Assembly (NCBI GenBank): GCA_964058845.1
Contig: CAXKVR010000458.1
Coordinates: 49,696-113,695, forward strand
DNA from: Carex sylvatica
Lineage: Eukaryota; Streptophyta; Magnoliopsida; Poales; Cyperaceae
Length of the DNA: 64,000 nucleotides
Reading direction: 5' to 3'
Made by a program: the position numbers and the translations under genes. The notes under the pieces were generated by a model. The model made no database searches. It worked only from the letters and a program-made list of their open reading frames with translations, and had not been told where the DNA came from. Positions 33,616 through 45,289 of this stretch are shown piece after piece; within the stretch, counting starts at the first letter, position 1, and every line of letters starts with the position of its first letter.

Positions 33616-34600
33616 CTTGTTAGCACTCGATATTTCTTTCCACAAGAATCTCTTGGAGCTGTCGAGAAACTAGAAAGAGAAACGATAAGCAACACAATAT
33701 ATAGCTGACAAACCTTTTTGCACTTAGGCCCCTGAAAACCTAATTTTACATTCAGCCCTCTATACTACACATAAAAAAACACATCTTAATAACCCCTACT
33801 ACTGTCTTTAAAACTATCTAAAAAAATATCCATTTCGTAGAAATCTTCAATATTTTGACAATTGAAGGTACACCAATTTTATATAGATAACCAGGACCAT
33901 AAATTAAAGAGGGGCTACATAACAGTTTATAAAATATTGATTCCATGAAATACAAAAGCCAATGAGTTAATCGTTTGTATACCAACAAACTGAAACACAA
34001 GAGAAAGTTGTTCAATTGTTTCATAATTAAGAAAGAAAATGACAATTTTTTTAAGCATGTAACAAAGTCTTCAAAATTACCAGAATGATCTTGGGAATCA
34101 CACAGAGAATGCTTTATCTTTTGTGAAAATTAAAGACCCAAACTCCATTGCAATCCCAAGAAATACTATCAGTGATATTCCAAGTATAATGTTTAGCTTC
34201 ACATTGAATTCAATTAGATTTCAAGCAAGATACCAGTATTGACAGTTAGCTGTTGGAATTTACTGGTACTAGACTAATTAATAAAATACGTGCATAAAAA
34301 AAAATAATTATCGCAATGAAAACCAGAAACAATAAAATTTTGAACTGATATTTACCTTACAAGAACCAGATATGACAACAGTAATTTTATGATGATTCTT
34401 TCTTGCGATAATTGAAACAATATGTCAGGTACTTGACCTGAAGACCCTATAGAACTCTTGAATTGAACAAAAGAACAAAGAAAACAAACCAATTATCTAA
34501 TTATAGGCTCAAAAGTACATCAATGGCGGAACGCCGAAGCACTAGGTGAAACACCAAAATTACAATATAATTCGCTGAATTGATTCTGCAAACAGCTTCT
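33616..34600 (-). other. Possible introns and 5' exons of the minus-strand gene
   Basis: Read on the minus strand, about 34200-34110 encodes LNIILGISLIVFLGIAMEFG, a hydrophobic stretch that reaches a stop soon after. A second candidate exon near 34420-34370 encodes KLLLSYLVLV before a GTAAAT donor. These could be 5' exons or an alternative small product. Their frames could not be joined convincingly to the exons below 33180. Confidence 0.25.
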
Positions 34601-34606
34601 CCTTTT

Positions 34607-34615
34607 ATAGACGAA
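34607..34615 (-). promoter_or_regulatory. Possible TATA box, minus strand
   Basis: CCTTTTATAGACG on the plus strand reads CTATAAAAGG on the minus strand. The sequence farther upstream (34630-34830) is GC-richer than its surroundings, as in many plant promoters. It would serve the minus-strand exons at 32.6-34.2 kb. Confidence 0.35.
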
Positions 34616-34850
34616 GATAACGGTTTATGAAAATCAAGAAACGGTGGACTCTATCGCTCAAACGTCTCTCGTCGCGCCATCTCAGCTGACAGATCAGCGA
34701 AGTCGCTGATCTGTCGCAAACAGGTTGCCAAATGAATATCGGATGAGCTCTGCAGTTCCTCCGTGCACTTCCTCTCCTGTGCTATCAACGCGGGCCCCAA
34801 TTCCCAGTCTCTCCTCGTCTCCAACAGATCCGGTCACGCGTTCGTGTCCC

Positions 34851-35013
34851 CCCAGGTACCTGAGGTACAATTCAAAGAAACGAACGGTCCAAATTAATTA
34901 CATCCAGAACTAACTCAATCCGGTCCCTATTTTGACTGTAGGGATCTACTTTGAGATTCGTACCAAGCTAAAAAAACGGTCCATATCTTTCGCTTCCACC
35001 TCAGGTACCTGGG
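34851..35013. mobile_element. MITE with CCCAGGTACCTGAGGT ends
   Basis: CCCAGGTACCTGAGGT at 34851-34866 and its exact inverse ACCTCAGGTACCTGGG at 34998-35013 bound a 163-bp element with no coding capacity. A solitary GGTACCTGAGGT also occurs at about 35850. Confidence 0.8.
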
Positions 35014-35062
35014 AGAGCATCCTAGGTTGAGTGGTGACTACGGCAGAGCATCCTAGGTTGAA
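35014..35062. repeat. 17-bp direct repeat AGAGCATCCTAGGTTGA
   Basis: The word occurs at 35014-35030 and again at 35046-35062, immediately beside the MITE end. Confidence 0.9.
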
Positions 35063-35930
35063 ATACCGATTTTGCCCCTAACCAATTTATGAGGCCCATA
35101 ACAAACTGACGGTTAAAAGGTTTGTCTTGGGCTATGGAGCCACTGGACTATATATATATTTACTACCTCTGTCACGTGCTACATGAATAAAGAGAAACTA
35201 ACGTCAGCGCCGTGAGGCCCAAACTGACCGAAAAAAGAGAAAGCACGTTGATGAGCGGTAAAAAAACAAGCTGTTTTATTTTATCGTCTAATGTGTTGTT
35301 ATTTTCAGAGACGAAACTAGAAGTTTTTTTAAAGGAGAACTGAAACTTAAATGCATAATATGTGGTAAGTAATTTTAATCTCAAACACTTTAAGTAATCA
35401 TTTCTGTATATGAATGTAAATTCACCCCTATTAATTTTCCGTGTGGATATGCTTACTAAGAGATATATTCACATAATTTAATTATAAAAAAGTACTGTAT
35501 TATATATTGCGTGTGCGCACCACATTTTAAATGTTACTCTTTATGCCAATAATTGAGTACATGGTTTTGTGCTGACGGTCATTGATTAACAATTCTAATT
35601 TTGTAAAATGCTCAAATAAATTACTTCCATTTTTACTATCTGACTACGAGAGTACGAGTTCAACCGCCAATCGCCAGCCAGAAATAAAAACGGCTTGAGA
35701 AATTCCGAATCTAAAGTCCACCTAGCGACAAATACCACTGCAATACGTGAGTGACTACAATGAGATCTGAGTCGTCAGTTTTAACATGGCACGAACTCAA
35801 AATGGATTCTCTATATCTTGATCCGTTGGGACTATTGTATTGAATAAGGTACCTGAGGTTGCTTGGACGAGAGAAGCATAGTATTCAAAGCTGCACACTG
35901 TTTGGTCAAGGGTTTCTACTTTCTAGGGTT
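35063..35930. other. Intergenic sequence
   Basis: AT-rich with no supported gene. The final 100 bp lead into the gene-like 5' end described next. Confidence 0.4.
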
Positions 35931-36042
35931 TTAAGGTCGAGTTATCGTTAGGGTTTCAAGGGTTTTTCTTTTCGCACATCTGCGGTGAAGGGCTTCTCTC
36001 GGTCTCTCTCTCGCGCGCGCGCGCATTGTGGCACACGGAGAA

Positions 36043-36186
36043 ATGAGTATCGCAGTGGTTGAAATAATAGGTAATTAACGATAAATCTCTCTCTCTTTCT
36101 CTTTTTAAAAGCTTGGCAGTGGCTGCCAAATCAATCTCTCTCTCTCTTTAGAAGCTTGGCAGTGGCCACCAAAGCAATTTCTCTCT

Positions 36187-36225
<39 letters not shown>

Positions 36226-37170
36226 TTGTTAAGTCTGGGTAGTTTAATTAATCGCTTGTTGTTTCACTATTTTTTCAGGATATGCAACCTCGATCCTCAT
36301 AATACTTGCTCCAATGTAAGTGTGTGTTTGATCAGTCCGCAATCCGTTGATCTTCTATATTAGTTTTACTTTTACATCTTGTTTGCTTAGAGTTGAGACT
36401 TTTTTTTTTTTTTGTAAGATGCTACGACATTTGCTGTTCATTGATATCCTTGATCAAATAACATGAAATTCGGTTAAGCAAGCAGATGTAATATGCCATT
36501 CCATTAAGTAAACTGAGATTCTAGTGCCTATAGTTTTTGGATGAACTAAAAATGGAAATATCTGTTCATTTACTTCCTAGGTTTTAGTAGAAACGTGGCA
36601 TAGTGCCTTTCTTTTCTTTCTTATATAAGAAGCCATAAAATTCATACATCCTCATAAATTTTCAGTTTTCAGTGCATTAGTGACAGTACTACTTGTTGTT
36701 TCTTGTTTTTTTTTTTTTGTTTCTTTTCGAAAATCTGTGTATTTTTACTATGTCTATGTCACTTGTTTCTAGTTTTCTCCTTTTAAAAAAAATTCTATGT
36801 ATTTTTACTATCTCTATGTCACTTGTTTCTAGTTTTCTCCTTTTTAAAAAAATTCTTTGTATTTTTACTATCTCTATGTCACTTGTTTCTAGTTTTCTCC
36901 TTTTTAAACAAAATCCATATATATGTATTTTTACTATCTCTATGTCACTTCTTTAAACAAGGATTTGTTTCTTTTCGAAAATCTATGTAATTTTATTATC
37001 TCTTGTATGTACACATCCTTGTTCCTATTACACTCAGCTCAGGATATAAGATAGAGTTTTTATAAGAGTCTATACGACTATACACATCTATCGGCATCAG
37101 TTTCTTTTTTGTTAATACATGCAGGAAGCTGGCAACAGTGATAACCTGCTTTATATCCTATTTGCACTAA
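36043..37170 (+). CDS. Short three-exon reading frame with gene-like 5' end (possible gene remnant)
   Basis: Upstream, 35920-36040 looks like a plant 5' UTR: several AGGGTTT (telo-box-like) motifs, TC-rich tracts and a short CG run. The first ATG at 36043 opens exon 1 (to 36070, MSIAVVEII). A GTAATT donor, a long CT-rich intron and a TTTTTTCAG acceptor lead to exon 2, 36279-36315 (GYATSILIILAP), followed by donor GTAAGT. If spliced to the acceptor TACATGCAG, exon 3 starts at 37125 and adds KLATVITCFISYLH before a stop at 37170. The result is only 36 aa and hydrophobic. Either a small membrane peptide or, more likely, the 5' end of a larger gene whose other exons are lost or not recognised. 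Exon 3 is the least certain part. Confidence 0.33.
36185..36223. repeat. (CT)n microsatellite
   Basis: CT-rich run within the predicted first intron of the three-exon frame. Confidence 0.9.
36721..37010. repeat. 60-bp minisatellite, about four units
   Basis: Units containing ATTTTTACTATCTCTATGTC and ACTTGTTTCTAGTTTTCTCC repeat with a period of exactly 60 bp at 36721, 36781 and 36841, with a diverged fourth. It lies in the predicted second intron. The open frame 36693-36956 simply translates the repeat. Confidence 0.95.
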
Positions 37171-37275
37171 CAATGATACACTATTCAATATCTGGAATAT
37201 TTTGTGTATGTCACGAAATAATTGATTTTGTAGATGTGATAATTAATTTGGTTTCTTCAATGTCTAATACTTAAA
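37145..37275. repeat. Direct repeat shared with 38585-38710
   Basis: TTTATATCCTATTTGCACTA with ACAATGATACACTATTC recurs as TTTATATCCTAATTGTACTA with ACAATGATACATGTTATCC. Similarity continues through TCTTCAATGTCTAATACTT. The two copies are about 1.44 kb apart, and the first overlaps the proposed exon 3. Confidence 0.8.
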
Positions 37276-39200
37276 CAAATGTTTCATTTTCTACTGTTGC
37301 ACTTCTAATTCACTTGAGATTTGTTAGGATGAGAAATATAATTTATTAGCACATGCATGTGTATATGGACAAGTATCATCTCTATTACTGTAAAAGATTC
37401 CCTTCACTTTACGGTTTGAGATTAACTCTCAGCCGCTTTGGGATTTTGAATAGCGCAGGGGACAATATTATTGGGCTTTGAGATTTGTGCCAAGTTAAAA
37501 AGAACGGTCCAGATCTAGTAATTGTAAAAGATTTCCTGTTACGGTACTGGAGAGGATCCGAATTTTGTGTATATGCTCCAATATCTGACCACCAATTAAT
37601 ATGGATTTTGATGAGTTGAATGGGATGAATTCATAGATATACCAACTGAAGGATGAGCCAGCAAGTTCTGATCGATTCAATCATATTCACTTGAGATTTA
37701 ATTTGATTGAGCTGGTCTTCTTGTTGGTTTGAATGTTCTTTTTTCTTTCTACAGGGACAACTAGACTTTTGCAAAATGGCAAAACTTACCATTGTTTTTC
37801 TTTTACTCATGATTGGGTCTAGCAAATTCCCTTGGTTTATTATTTTGAAACTTGTTTTTGTTGAAAGTCCAACTTCTTTCGAATTCTTCCATGAAAGTTG
37901 TGATTCTTATTCTGATTTTGAAACTTTTGATTTTAATAATTTTTTCTCTTTCGTTAAGTGAAGTATGGATAAAATTTGATTTCCTTTTGCTTGTGAAAAT
38001 TTAAATTGATCTACAGTTCTAATTGATTGAATGACATATCTCATTTCAAGTTCATTTTATGATTTTATAATATATATCTTGAACAAACGTTGACCATGAA
38101 GGTTGTGTACATCATATTTTCATCTAATTAATGTTTTCACTCCACCTCTATTTGTTGATCATATATATTTCGTAAATATAATAAATATTTGCAATTTTCA
38201 AATTTATTTAGTACCTCATCTTTAGTTTTTGTTTTCATAAGATAAGTATAACAAAATAAGGAATAATCAACTATAATGTTAAAAAATATCTACTTCCACT
38301 ACTAAAATCTTTATAATTAGAATCATTAATTGATTGGTTTAAATGTTGTTCTTGACATTTATGATTGAACACAAGTTTTGCATATCCATCAACGGCTATA
38401 CCAATTCGTGAATTATGTATATTGCAATTATCCACTACATTTGAAGAATGAAGACAAGTTGAGTAATTAGTAGAAATCATAGAACTTCATTAACTAAATT
38501 GAAAAACAACATTCAACTTGAATAAACCATATGTTACATAGTCTTTCCAATAAAATCATCATAGTTAAATTAAAAAAATAATTTATATCCTAATTGTACT
38601 AACAATGATACATGTTATCCAATATCTGAAACATGTTGTGTACATCACGAAGGATATTTGATTTTTCAGATCTGAATTCTAATTTGATTTCTTCAATGCC
38701 TAATACTTTACCAACATTCCATTTCTTACGAATTATTATATCATCTATGGTAACATAATATTTCAGTTAGAACCCCCAAATACAAAAAAGAAAATAAACG
38801 TGTATATGTAAATTATTCTGGCCGAACTTTGTACAAACAGAAAAACCATTTTTCTGCTGAACTTTGTGCAAATACATTTTTTTTTTTTTTTTGTCTTGGC
38901 CCAAACAAAAAAGGCATTTCTCTCCGTGAAACGACAAACAAGAAAAGGACCTAGAAAAAGCAGAGAAAAGAGGACGTAGTCAAATCATTAAAATATGTAG
39001 GTTACTGCGAGCCCCATACCAAAGCCTGTACGTCCATAATTCTCTAGATTCTATAGGCAATTGTCCGTCCGAAACCGAGTGAGCATCCGTATCCACGAAA
39101 AATAAAATAAAAAACCTAGATCTGAATATTCAGCCTTTTCTTCATTCTTTGTAAATCGATTTACAGAAACGTGAGATTGAGGAAAATTAATAAACTTAGT
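37276..39200. other. Intergenic sequence with duplicated blocks
   Basis: The plus frame 37707-37961 and the minus frame 38271-38480 are open but match no family I recognise and lie in AT-rich DNA. The second copy of the direct repeat is at 38585-38710. A T17-type run lies at about 38879-38894. Confidence 0.4.
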
Positions 39201-39400
39201 TCTTTTCACAGGTCACGGTCTCGTTCTGCGACAGCAAGTGCAAGACAAAGTCTTGACAGAGCGAGGTGGAGGCAGTGTCTAATTAGGGCAAGGCCGACGC
39301 ATCGGCACAGCGACGTATCAACACAGCATTTGGACTAGGTGAGGCGTGGTGGTGATCGCGGCCTCTAGATTGGACTGCTGACAACTCAGTACTGTGTCTG
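39201..39400 (+). other. GC-richer island, possible exon remnant
   Basis: TTCTTTTCACAG followed by GTCACGGTCTCGTTCTGCG looks like an intron-exon junction. One frame then stays open for about 40 codons with a short SRSRS run. The base composition differs from the surroundings. No partner exon is identified. Confidence 0.2.
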
Positions 39401-40668
39401 CCTCATTATCTATGTTTTATCTTTTTATTACTTTATTTTATTTTAATTTAAAACAATGTTTCTAGAAAACATGTATTAGGCAGTGAAAAAAGAAACAGAA
39501 AAAGAGAGGGAGAAGAAAAAAAATAAAACTTCAAAAAAATTATATTCAAAAGCTTTGAAAAAAAATTAAACTACAAAATGAGTCTTTGAAAAATTAAAAC
39601 AATATTTCTTTCTGTTCCGGGCCTCAAAATCTTCAAGACTAGCTCTAATCTTCCCCACAAGATAAATAGCACAGGGGGCAGTATTATTTGAAGGGTTCAA
39701 GCTCTTTAAGATTCGTGTTGGAGCATCTTAGACGGTCTGGATATCAAAACTCAAAAATTGAGTTACTTCATGGAATCCGAATTCCAAAATAAAAAGGTAA
39801 AACGATATATATACTAGGGCTGTCAACGAGCTGGCTCGGGCTGAGTTAGGCCTTAGCTCGGCTTGTTAATTCTGGCCCGAGCCTGGACCTAGGTCATCTG
39901 AGCCAAAAGCCCAGCTTGAGGTAACGAGCTGGCTCGCTGGGCTTTATTGGACTGCTATTATAAAAATTCAAAGATATAAAATAAGAAAGTCCATTGATTA
40001 TTTAAATAATCCACGCCATAAAATATGATAGAATTCAAACTAAATATTATAAATTCATGTAACAACCAAGCCAATTCATACAACATATAAATCCACACAA
40101 AATAGCATAAATTCATATCAATCCACACAAAATAACATAAATTCACACAACTAAATTCATGCAACATGCCAACAGCCAAGTCAATTAATCTAGAAATTAG
40201 AACTAAATTCATACATACCAACAGCTTCATACTGTCATAAATGCCAACAAACATAACTAAATTCACACAACTAATTAAATGCCCTATTAGACAAAGCTAG
40301 CTGAAAATTATAGATATAAATAATAAGAAGAATATTTGTAATAAAAAGCGAATACTAAATTCTCACAAGAGAGCAGAAATTCAATTTCTAAGTCAAAATA
40401 TTTAGAGAAAAATACATATATTTCTAAGTCAAACTTAATTCCCTTTGATTGATTTACCTTCCTAAATTTTGGGGACAATATGTTTCCACCTCACATATGA
40501 GTATGACACATATTAAGCCCTTGTCAATTTCCTAATTATATTAGAAAAATAGATCTAAGTTTCTACCATAATCTTTGCTAATACTTTTTTATAAAAAAAA
40601 ACTTCTTCATTTTCTGGTCCAAATTGATAGATATGATCATATGAAAGAAAGATTGCAAATACATGTAC

Positions 40669-41116
40669 CTTTGAGCTTTCTGTAAACTGAGCAATTGTTG
40701 TCTCAAGGTTTCTGCCTTCCTTTGCCAGAACTAAAAAAAAGAAAACAAAAATTATGAATGATCTCAAAATTAATATCTTAGCAACTATGTTAAACTAATG
40801 CATTATAATAAAATTATTGAAGATATATGTACCTTTAGTTGTGAATTCGGGTTCTGCAATGGATGGTGTTCTTCCTTTGACTTCACATAGAGTGGTCTGA
40901 TTGCGGTCGACCTATAGATGAAAATAAACATAAAGAATAGTTAAAGAAGAGCACAGCACAGTGGATGTCAACAGAAAAGTATATGTATTGTGCTTGTCAG
41001 GTTTGAAAATTATATTTACAATCATAATTCGGAAACGAAGTTCAAAAGTTAAATCTTTCACATGAAATTTCTTTACAGATAAGATAACACAAATCCTTTG
41101 CAACTGGTCAAGCCAC
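40669..41116 (-). pseudogene. In-phase exon chain inside the hAT-like element (captured gene fragment?)
   Basis: Three minus-strand exons have GT-AG borders and join without a frame change: 41116-41020 (WLDQLQRICVILSVKKFHVK...), 40911-40833 (VDRNQTTLCEVKGRTPSIAE...) and 40730-40669 (LAKEGRNLETTIAQFTESSK). Acceptors are AATTGTACCAG, CATCTATAG and TTTTTTTTAG; donors are GTAAAT, GTACAT and GTACAT. A partial second copy of the ACCGAATTCACAACTAAAG end lies at about 41141-41160. Family unknown. The fragments sit between hAT-like ends, so capture by the element is the favoured reading; a genuine host gene interrupted by repeats is the alternative. Confidence 0.4.
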
Positions 41117-41389
41117 CTGGTACAATTGAAGATATATGAACCTTTAGTTGTGAATTCGGTTTCTGCAATATATAAAATAGAACTGGTACCAAAAGAACTG
41201 GTACGAAACAGATACTGGTACAACGTACCAGTAAGCACAGAACCGTCATTTATCAGAAAGAAAAATCGTCATTTATCAACAAATTGTCAAATCGTCATTT
41301 CAGAAACCTTCAAGCATCATTTCTTAATTACTAAACATCAGAAAAAAAAATCAACTAATCGTCATTTATCAGAAAAAAACCTTTAACCC

Positions 41390-41640
41390 TTGCTTAGCGA
41401 CAATGACGATGCAAGTTCGAGTCAGATTTGAGGCCGCACGGCGGCGCGATTACAAGAGGCGTCGTGAGGCGGCGCGACTGTGTGAGGGGGCTGGACTGCT
41501 GCCGGCGCGAGTCTGTTGTCTAGTGGAGTAGTCGGGAGTCGCCGAGTCGGGATTTAACCTAGGAGAGTGAAGAGGACTTGGAGGAGTCGGGGAGTGAAGA
41601 TTGAAGAGGATTCAAATATTCCGCTGTTTGAAAATGAGGC
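41390..41640 (-). promoter_or_regulatory. GC-rich segment, possible first exon or promoter of the captured gene
   Basis: GCGGCGCG words and GACTCGGCGACTCCCGACT-type sequence on the minus strand make this the most GC-rich part of the hAT-like element. On the minus strand it ends AAGCAAGGGTTAAAG before GTTTTT, a plausible first-exon donor. No start codon is evident. Confidence 0.3.
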
Positions 41641-41757
41641 TTGACCTAAAATTATACGGGCCGTTATGGGCTGAGCTGGCCCGGTCTGAGCTGACTTCTA
41701 GCTCAACATGTTTATTTTAATCTGAATCTGGACCGAGTTGGCTCGTTAACAGCTCGG

Positions 41758-42095
41758 TTCACTATCGAATGAGTTATTAGTGAGCGAGTTAGAGACGAGT
41801 GACGAGCAATCTACGAGTCCTAATATATACAGCCTCAATAACATAAATGCCCAAAAATGAACCCAAGAGAAGTTCACAAAATACAGTATTTAGGCCCATA
41901 AACCCAAAAAAATTAACATAAGAAAATTACCAAGTATAAAGCCCAAAACTAAATAATTGATTATTTTATTTGGTCCAATTTTAGACGGACTAAATTAACA
42001 AGATCCATATTCAACCCAATAAAGATGATAAGGTCCATATGTTCTTGTCATTTAAAAAAAAAACAAAAACAAAAACCCGTTTCATATCTATAGAT
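41758..42095. repeat. Spacer with dispersed repeat (shared with 31790-31990)
   Basis: Contains the second copy of the AACCCAAAA ... GATCCATATTNANCCCAATAAAGAT repeat. No gene. Confidence 0.5.
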
Positions 42096-42865
42096 TAGGG
42101 TTGCTCTCAGGTAGGGATCGGATGGGTCAGGTATATCTGGGGTCGGATACAGATAGGGGTCGGGTACGGGTATCACGGGTATACAGGTACCACGGGCTGA
42201 GTATCACCAATTTTTTTTTAGAAACCGTGCCCTACCCGTCTTATACTCGTGCCCACCCGTCTTATACTCGTGCCCGTTGTACCCTTGAGGGGCAGGACGG
42301 TCCGGGTAAGGACCGGTCCGGTCTGTTTTTTTTTCTCTATTTTTTTACGGTGTTGTACGAATATTATTACGTGTTTATAATTCGACTTTTAAAATTAGAA
42401 TAGTTCAATATCAAATAGTGTATATAAATAAATAAAATTTGTAACTTATATATAAAAATTATTCATGCGAAAATTTGTACATTTATTCGGCTAAATACAA
42501 ATGTATTTATTTATTTCTTTACACGAGTCATTTTATTTTATTTTCAAATTCTCATTCTAATTTTATAGTTTCATAATTTATTTATATCTATAATTTATTT
42601 TCTAAACGTTCATTTATTTTATTTTAAAAATAATTATGAATTATTTTAAAACAATAGATTAAAAAAAAAAAGTTACCCTCCTTAATTTTGGGCTCGGAAT
42701 CGGCTATGTAAAATAACATAGGCGGAGTTCTAACTTTTTTTTTTGTTAGTAATTCTTCTTTAAAATAAATAATTTAAAAACTAATTGAAATGTTTAGAAA
42801 TTTATAATTTAAAAAATAACCATAAAAATTAAAAGAGGTTAGAAATTTATACCGATACTACCTAT

Positions 42866-45245
42866 CTAGTAGTTTGGATTCATATACCATTGTTCGCTCT
42901 CTTCGGCACAGTCTGAATCCGAATTAGCCTCGTGCTGCGTCTCGGTACCGCTTTCTTCAGTGTCGGGTTTAGATGATGATGGTTGTTGAGGCACATGTTG
43001 CTTGCGCTCTTCAGCAGCAATCCAATCTTTCAAGCACATAAGTCTCCCAAAAATATGTGCACCCAACTTACTTCGTTTATCGGAGAGGATCCTGTTCGCT
43101 GAACTAAAACAACTTTCGGATGGAACGGTTGATACAGGCACGGCAAATACGTCGCGGGCCATCATCGCCAGCGTTGGTAAGAAACTTTGATGCCTCCTCC
43201 ACCATGCCATGACGTCAAGTCCATGTTCACTTTTGTTGAGCATTGATATATAGCCCAATAACTCGTTTGTAGATGTGTGCGGTTCTCTCTCCGACTGAAA
43301 ATCTGCTAATAATCCACCACTGCTTGTGCTCCTAGAAGTGAAACTATTAAACAATTAAAAAAAATAGTGGACAAATAATGTAGATATTATAAATAATAAA
43401 GATTAAAAACACATGTATATTTATATTCATACCTAGGGGCGGCACGGGACGAACCTGGGTTTTGGTTGTCACTCATTCTTGAGTGGTATATGTTAAACAT
43501 CTCATCGAACTTCGAATTCACGTATGCCTCCACCCCGGTTGAGTCTAAATATAAATTCTGTTTGTACCTCTCAACTACTTTGATCATGTAAAACTTCTTG
43601 CATGTCGGGTTAAGGCAGTTTACGATAATGGCCAGGAGGGGTACATCTTCCCAATATTTTAGGAATTTTTGTTTCATGACATCTACAATCGGCGTAAGAG
43701 ATGCATCGTAGGTTTCAGCTCGTTCCAATTCGCAATACACCTTGGAGATGTCATAGAGATGTCTCAGCAACTCAAATGACGTCGGTGAGTACGAGCATGA
43801 TAGTTGGACGGTTGCAGTAAAAAAGATCCCTAGAAATTTGCTAAGCCTTTGCAGTTGATCCCATTCTTCGTTAATGAGTTCCAATTCCAATGCCTCGGGA
43901 GTGGAGCTTCTCAAAAACTCTTCTATGTAAGCTTTGTAAGGAAGGCATCAGTTCAACAACCTATATGTTGAGTTCCAACGGGTATCTATATCCAAGGTAC
44001 CTTCAACTTGCACAATCTATAGCTGACGCACAATTCAGCAAATTGTTGTTTTCTTTCTTGATTTGAAACAATGTGGTTGAGAGCATTCTTAAATTTAATT
44101 ATCAATAGTTTTATGGCTTCTGTTTTTAGACCCGCCTTCACGACGAGGTTAAGAATGTGGCAAACACACTTTTGGTGAAACATTTCACCATTAATGACCG
44201 GGTTTAGTGACCAATTAAAAATCTCAATGGAAGCAATGTTGTTGCTAGCATTATCAAAAGATATAAAAAAAAAACTTTGTTACCCATATTCCTCTTAAGG
44301 TTATACTCTTTTAAAACCTCAATGATAGATTTGAAAATTACATTTGCAGTGTGGTGGGAATCCAAAACTCGAAAACTTAATATCTTTTTTTTTTGTAATA
44401 TCCAATGATCATCAATCCAATAATCGGTAATACAAGAGTACCTACCGGCAGTCCATATATCCGAGGTAATTGATATTTTATTATTTTGGTATGAAAATTG
44501 AGCTTTAAGGTTGTTTTTGGTCGAGGTAAACTGATTTTTTATTTCACTAATCATCTTTCTATGATGGATCCTCTTGTACATTGATTGAGCTAACCCCCAA
44601 ATGCATACCGGGCAAGTGCATCCACCCATACTTATTGGTTGTTCTTTATGGGTAATGTATCAGGTCAATTCACTAAGCATTTTTGATTCATCGAATTTTG
44701 GGTTAGTTCTGGTACCATCCGCGTTTATAAGGGTTTGGATTTGTCTCGGTTCAGGATTTTCACTTGGAACCTCACCCTTTCTTTCGTACATTTCGGCATG
44801 TCTCTTAAAGCTAGTCATACCACTATATTGTTTATACTCAAAATTTTTGTTGAATTTCTTCTTGAATTTCAGGTTCACCTGTCGAAGGTGTACCTCCTAT
44901 AGGAGCAGTCTCAGTGAATTGACTTGATGCTACAGAAGAAGAGCCAATGCCTCCATATGTATACGGTGGTGTCGGTTGAAGTGTTTCTTGTGGATTGAAT
45001 ACGTTTGGATCGTTTGAAGTATAATACTGTGGCAGTGCACTCATTTGTGGTGGTTGTTGATAATTCAAATCTAGCATTTGGTCTCTTCTTTGATAATTTG
45101 GTGGATAATTTGGTGGATAATTAGGTGGTGCCATTTGGGAGGAACTATTGGGATAATTTTGTGGATAATTTGGTATTAGCGCGCCAAAAATATCGGCCGA
45201 CAGTCTCGCGATGTCCTCTTGCACTGAATCACGATGAGATAACAT
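42866..45245 (-). pseudogene. hAT transposase pseudogene (copy 1)
   Basis: Read from 45245 down. The N-terminal part has NYPP/NYPQ repeats (MLSHRDSVQEDIARLSAD at the start). Next are a gap, an RNase H-like transposase core (SITSDIWTAG, then DTRWNST-equivalent) and the hAT C-terminal dimerisation domain (VMAWWRRHQSFLPTLA, VPSESCFSSANRILSDKRSK), ending at 42866. The 89-bp intron 43344-43432 is conserved with copy 2. Damage: about 165 bp including the BED zinc-finger cysteines are missing near 44860; the codon after SELT is TGA where copy 2 has CGG; there is a frameshift after NKVF, a one-base loss after VPW, and a short in-frame loss after WTAG. Not functional. Confidence 0.9.
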
Positions 45246-45289
45246 TTTTTAAACCTATTGAAAAAAAAAAATGTAAATTACTTGACATA

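Larger units (their letters stand above)
39826..41757. mobile_element. hAT-like non-autonomous element carrying exon-like sequence
   Basis: The left end TAGGGCTGTCAACGAGCTGG and the right end (inverse GAGCTGTTAACGAGCCAAC) match over the hAT-like terminus with a few differences. GCTCGG/CCGAGC words are dense near both ends. There is no transposase. About 40020-40270 is a tandem region of ATAAATTCATNCAAC words (open minus frame 39958-40266). The middle carries a set of in-phase minus-strand exons. No exact 8-bp target duplication was found, so the right boundary may be damaged. Confidence 0.6.

Noticed and set aside
36693..36956. 87-codon plus-strand frame
   Set aside because: It is a translation of the 60-bp minisatellite.
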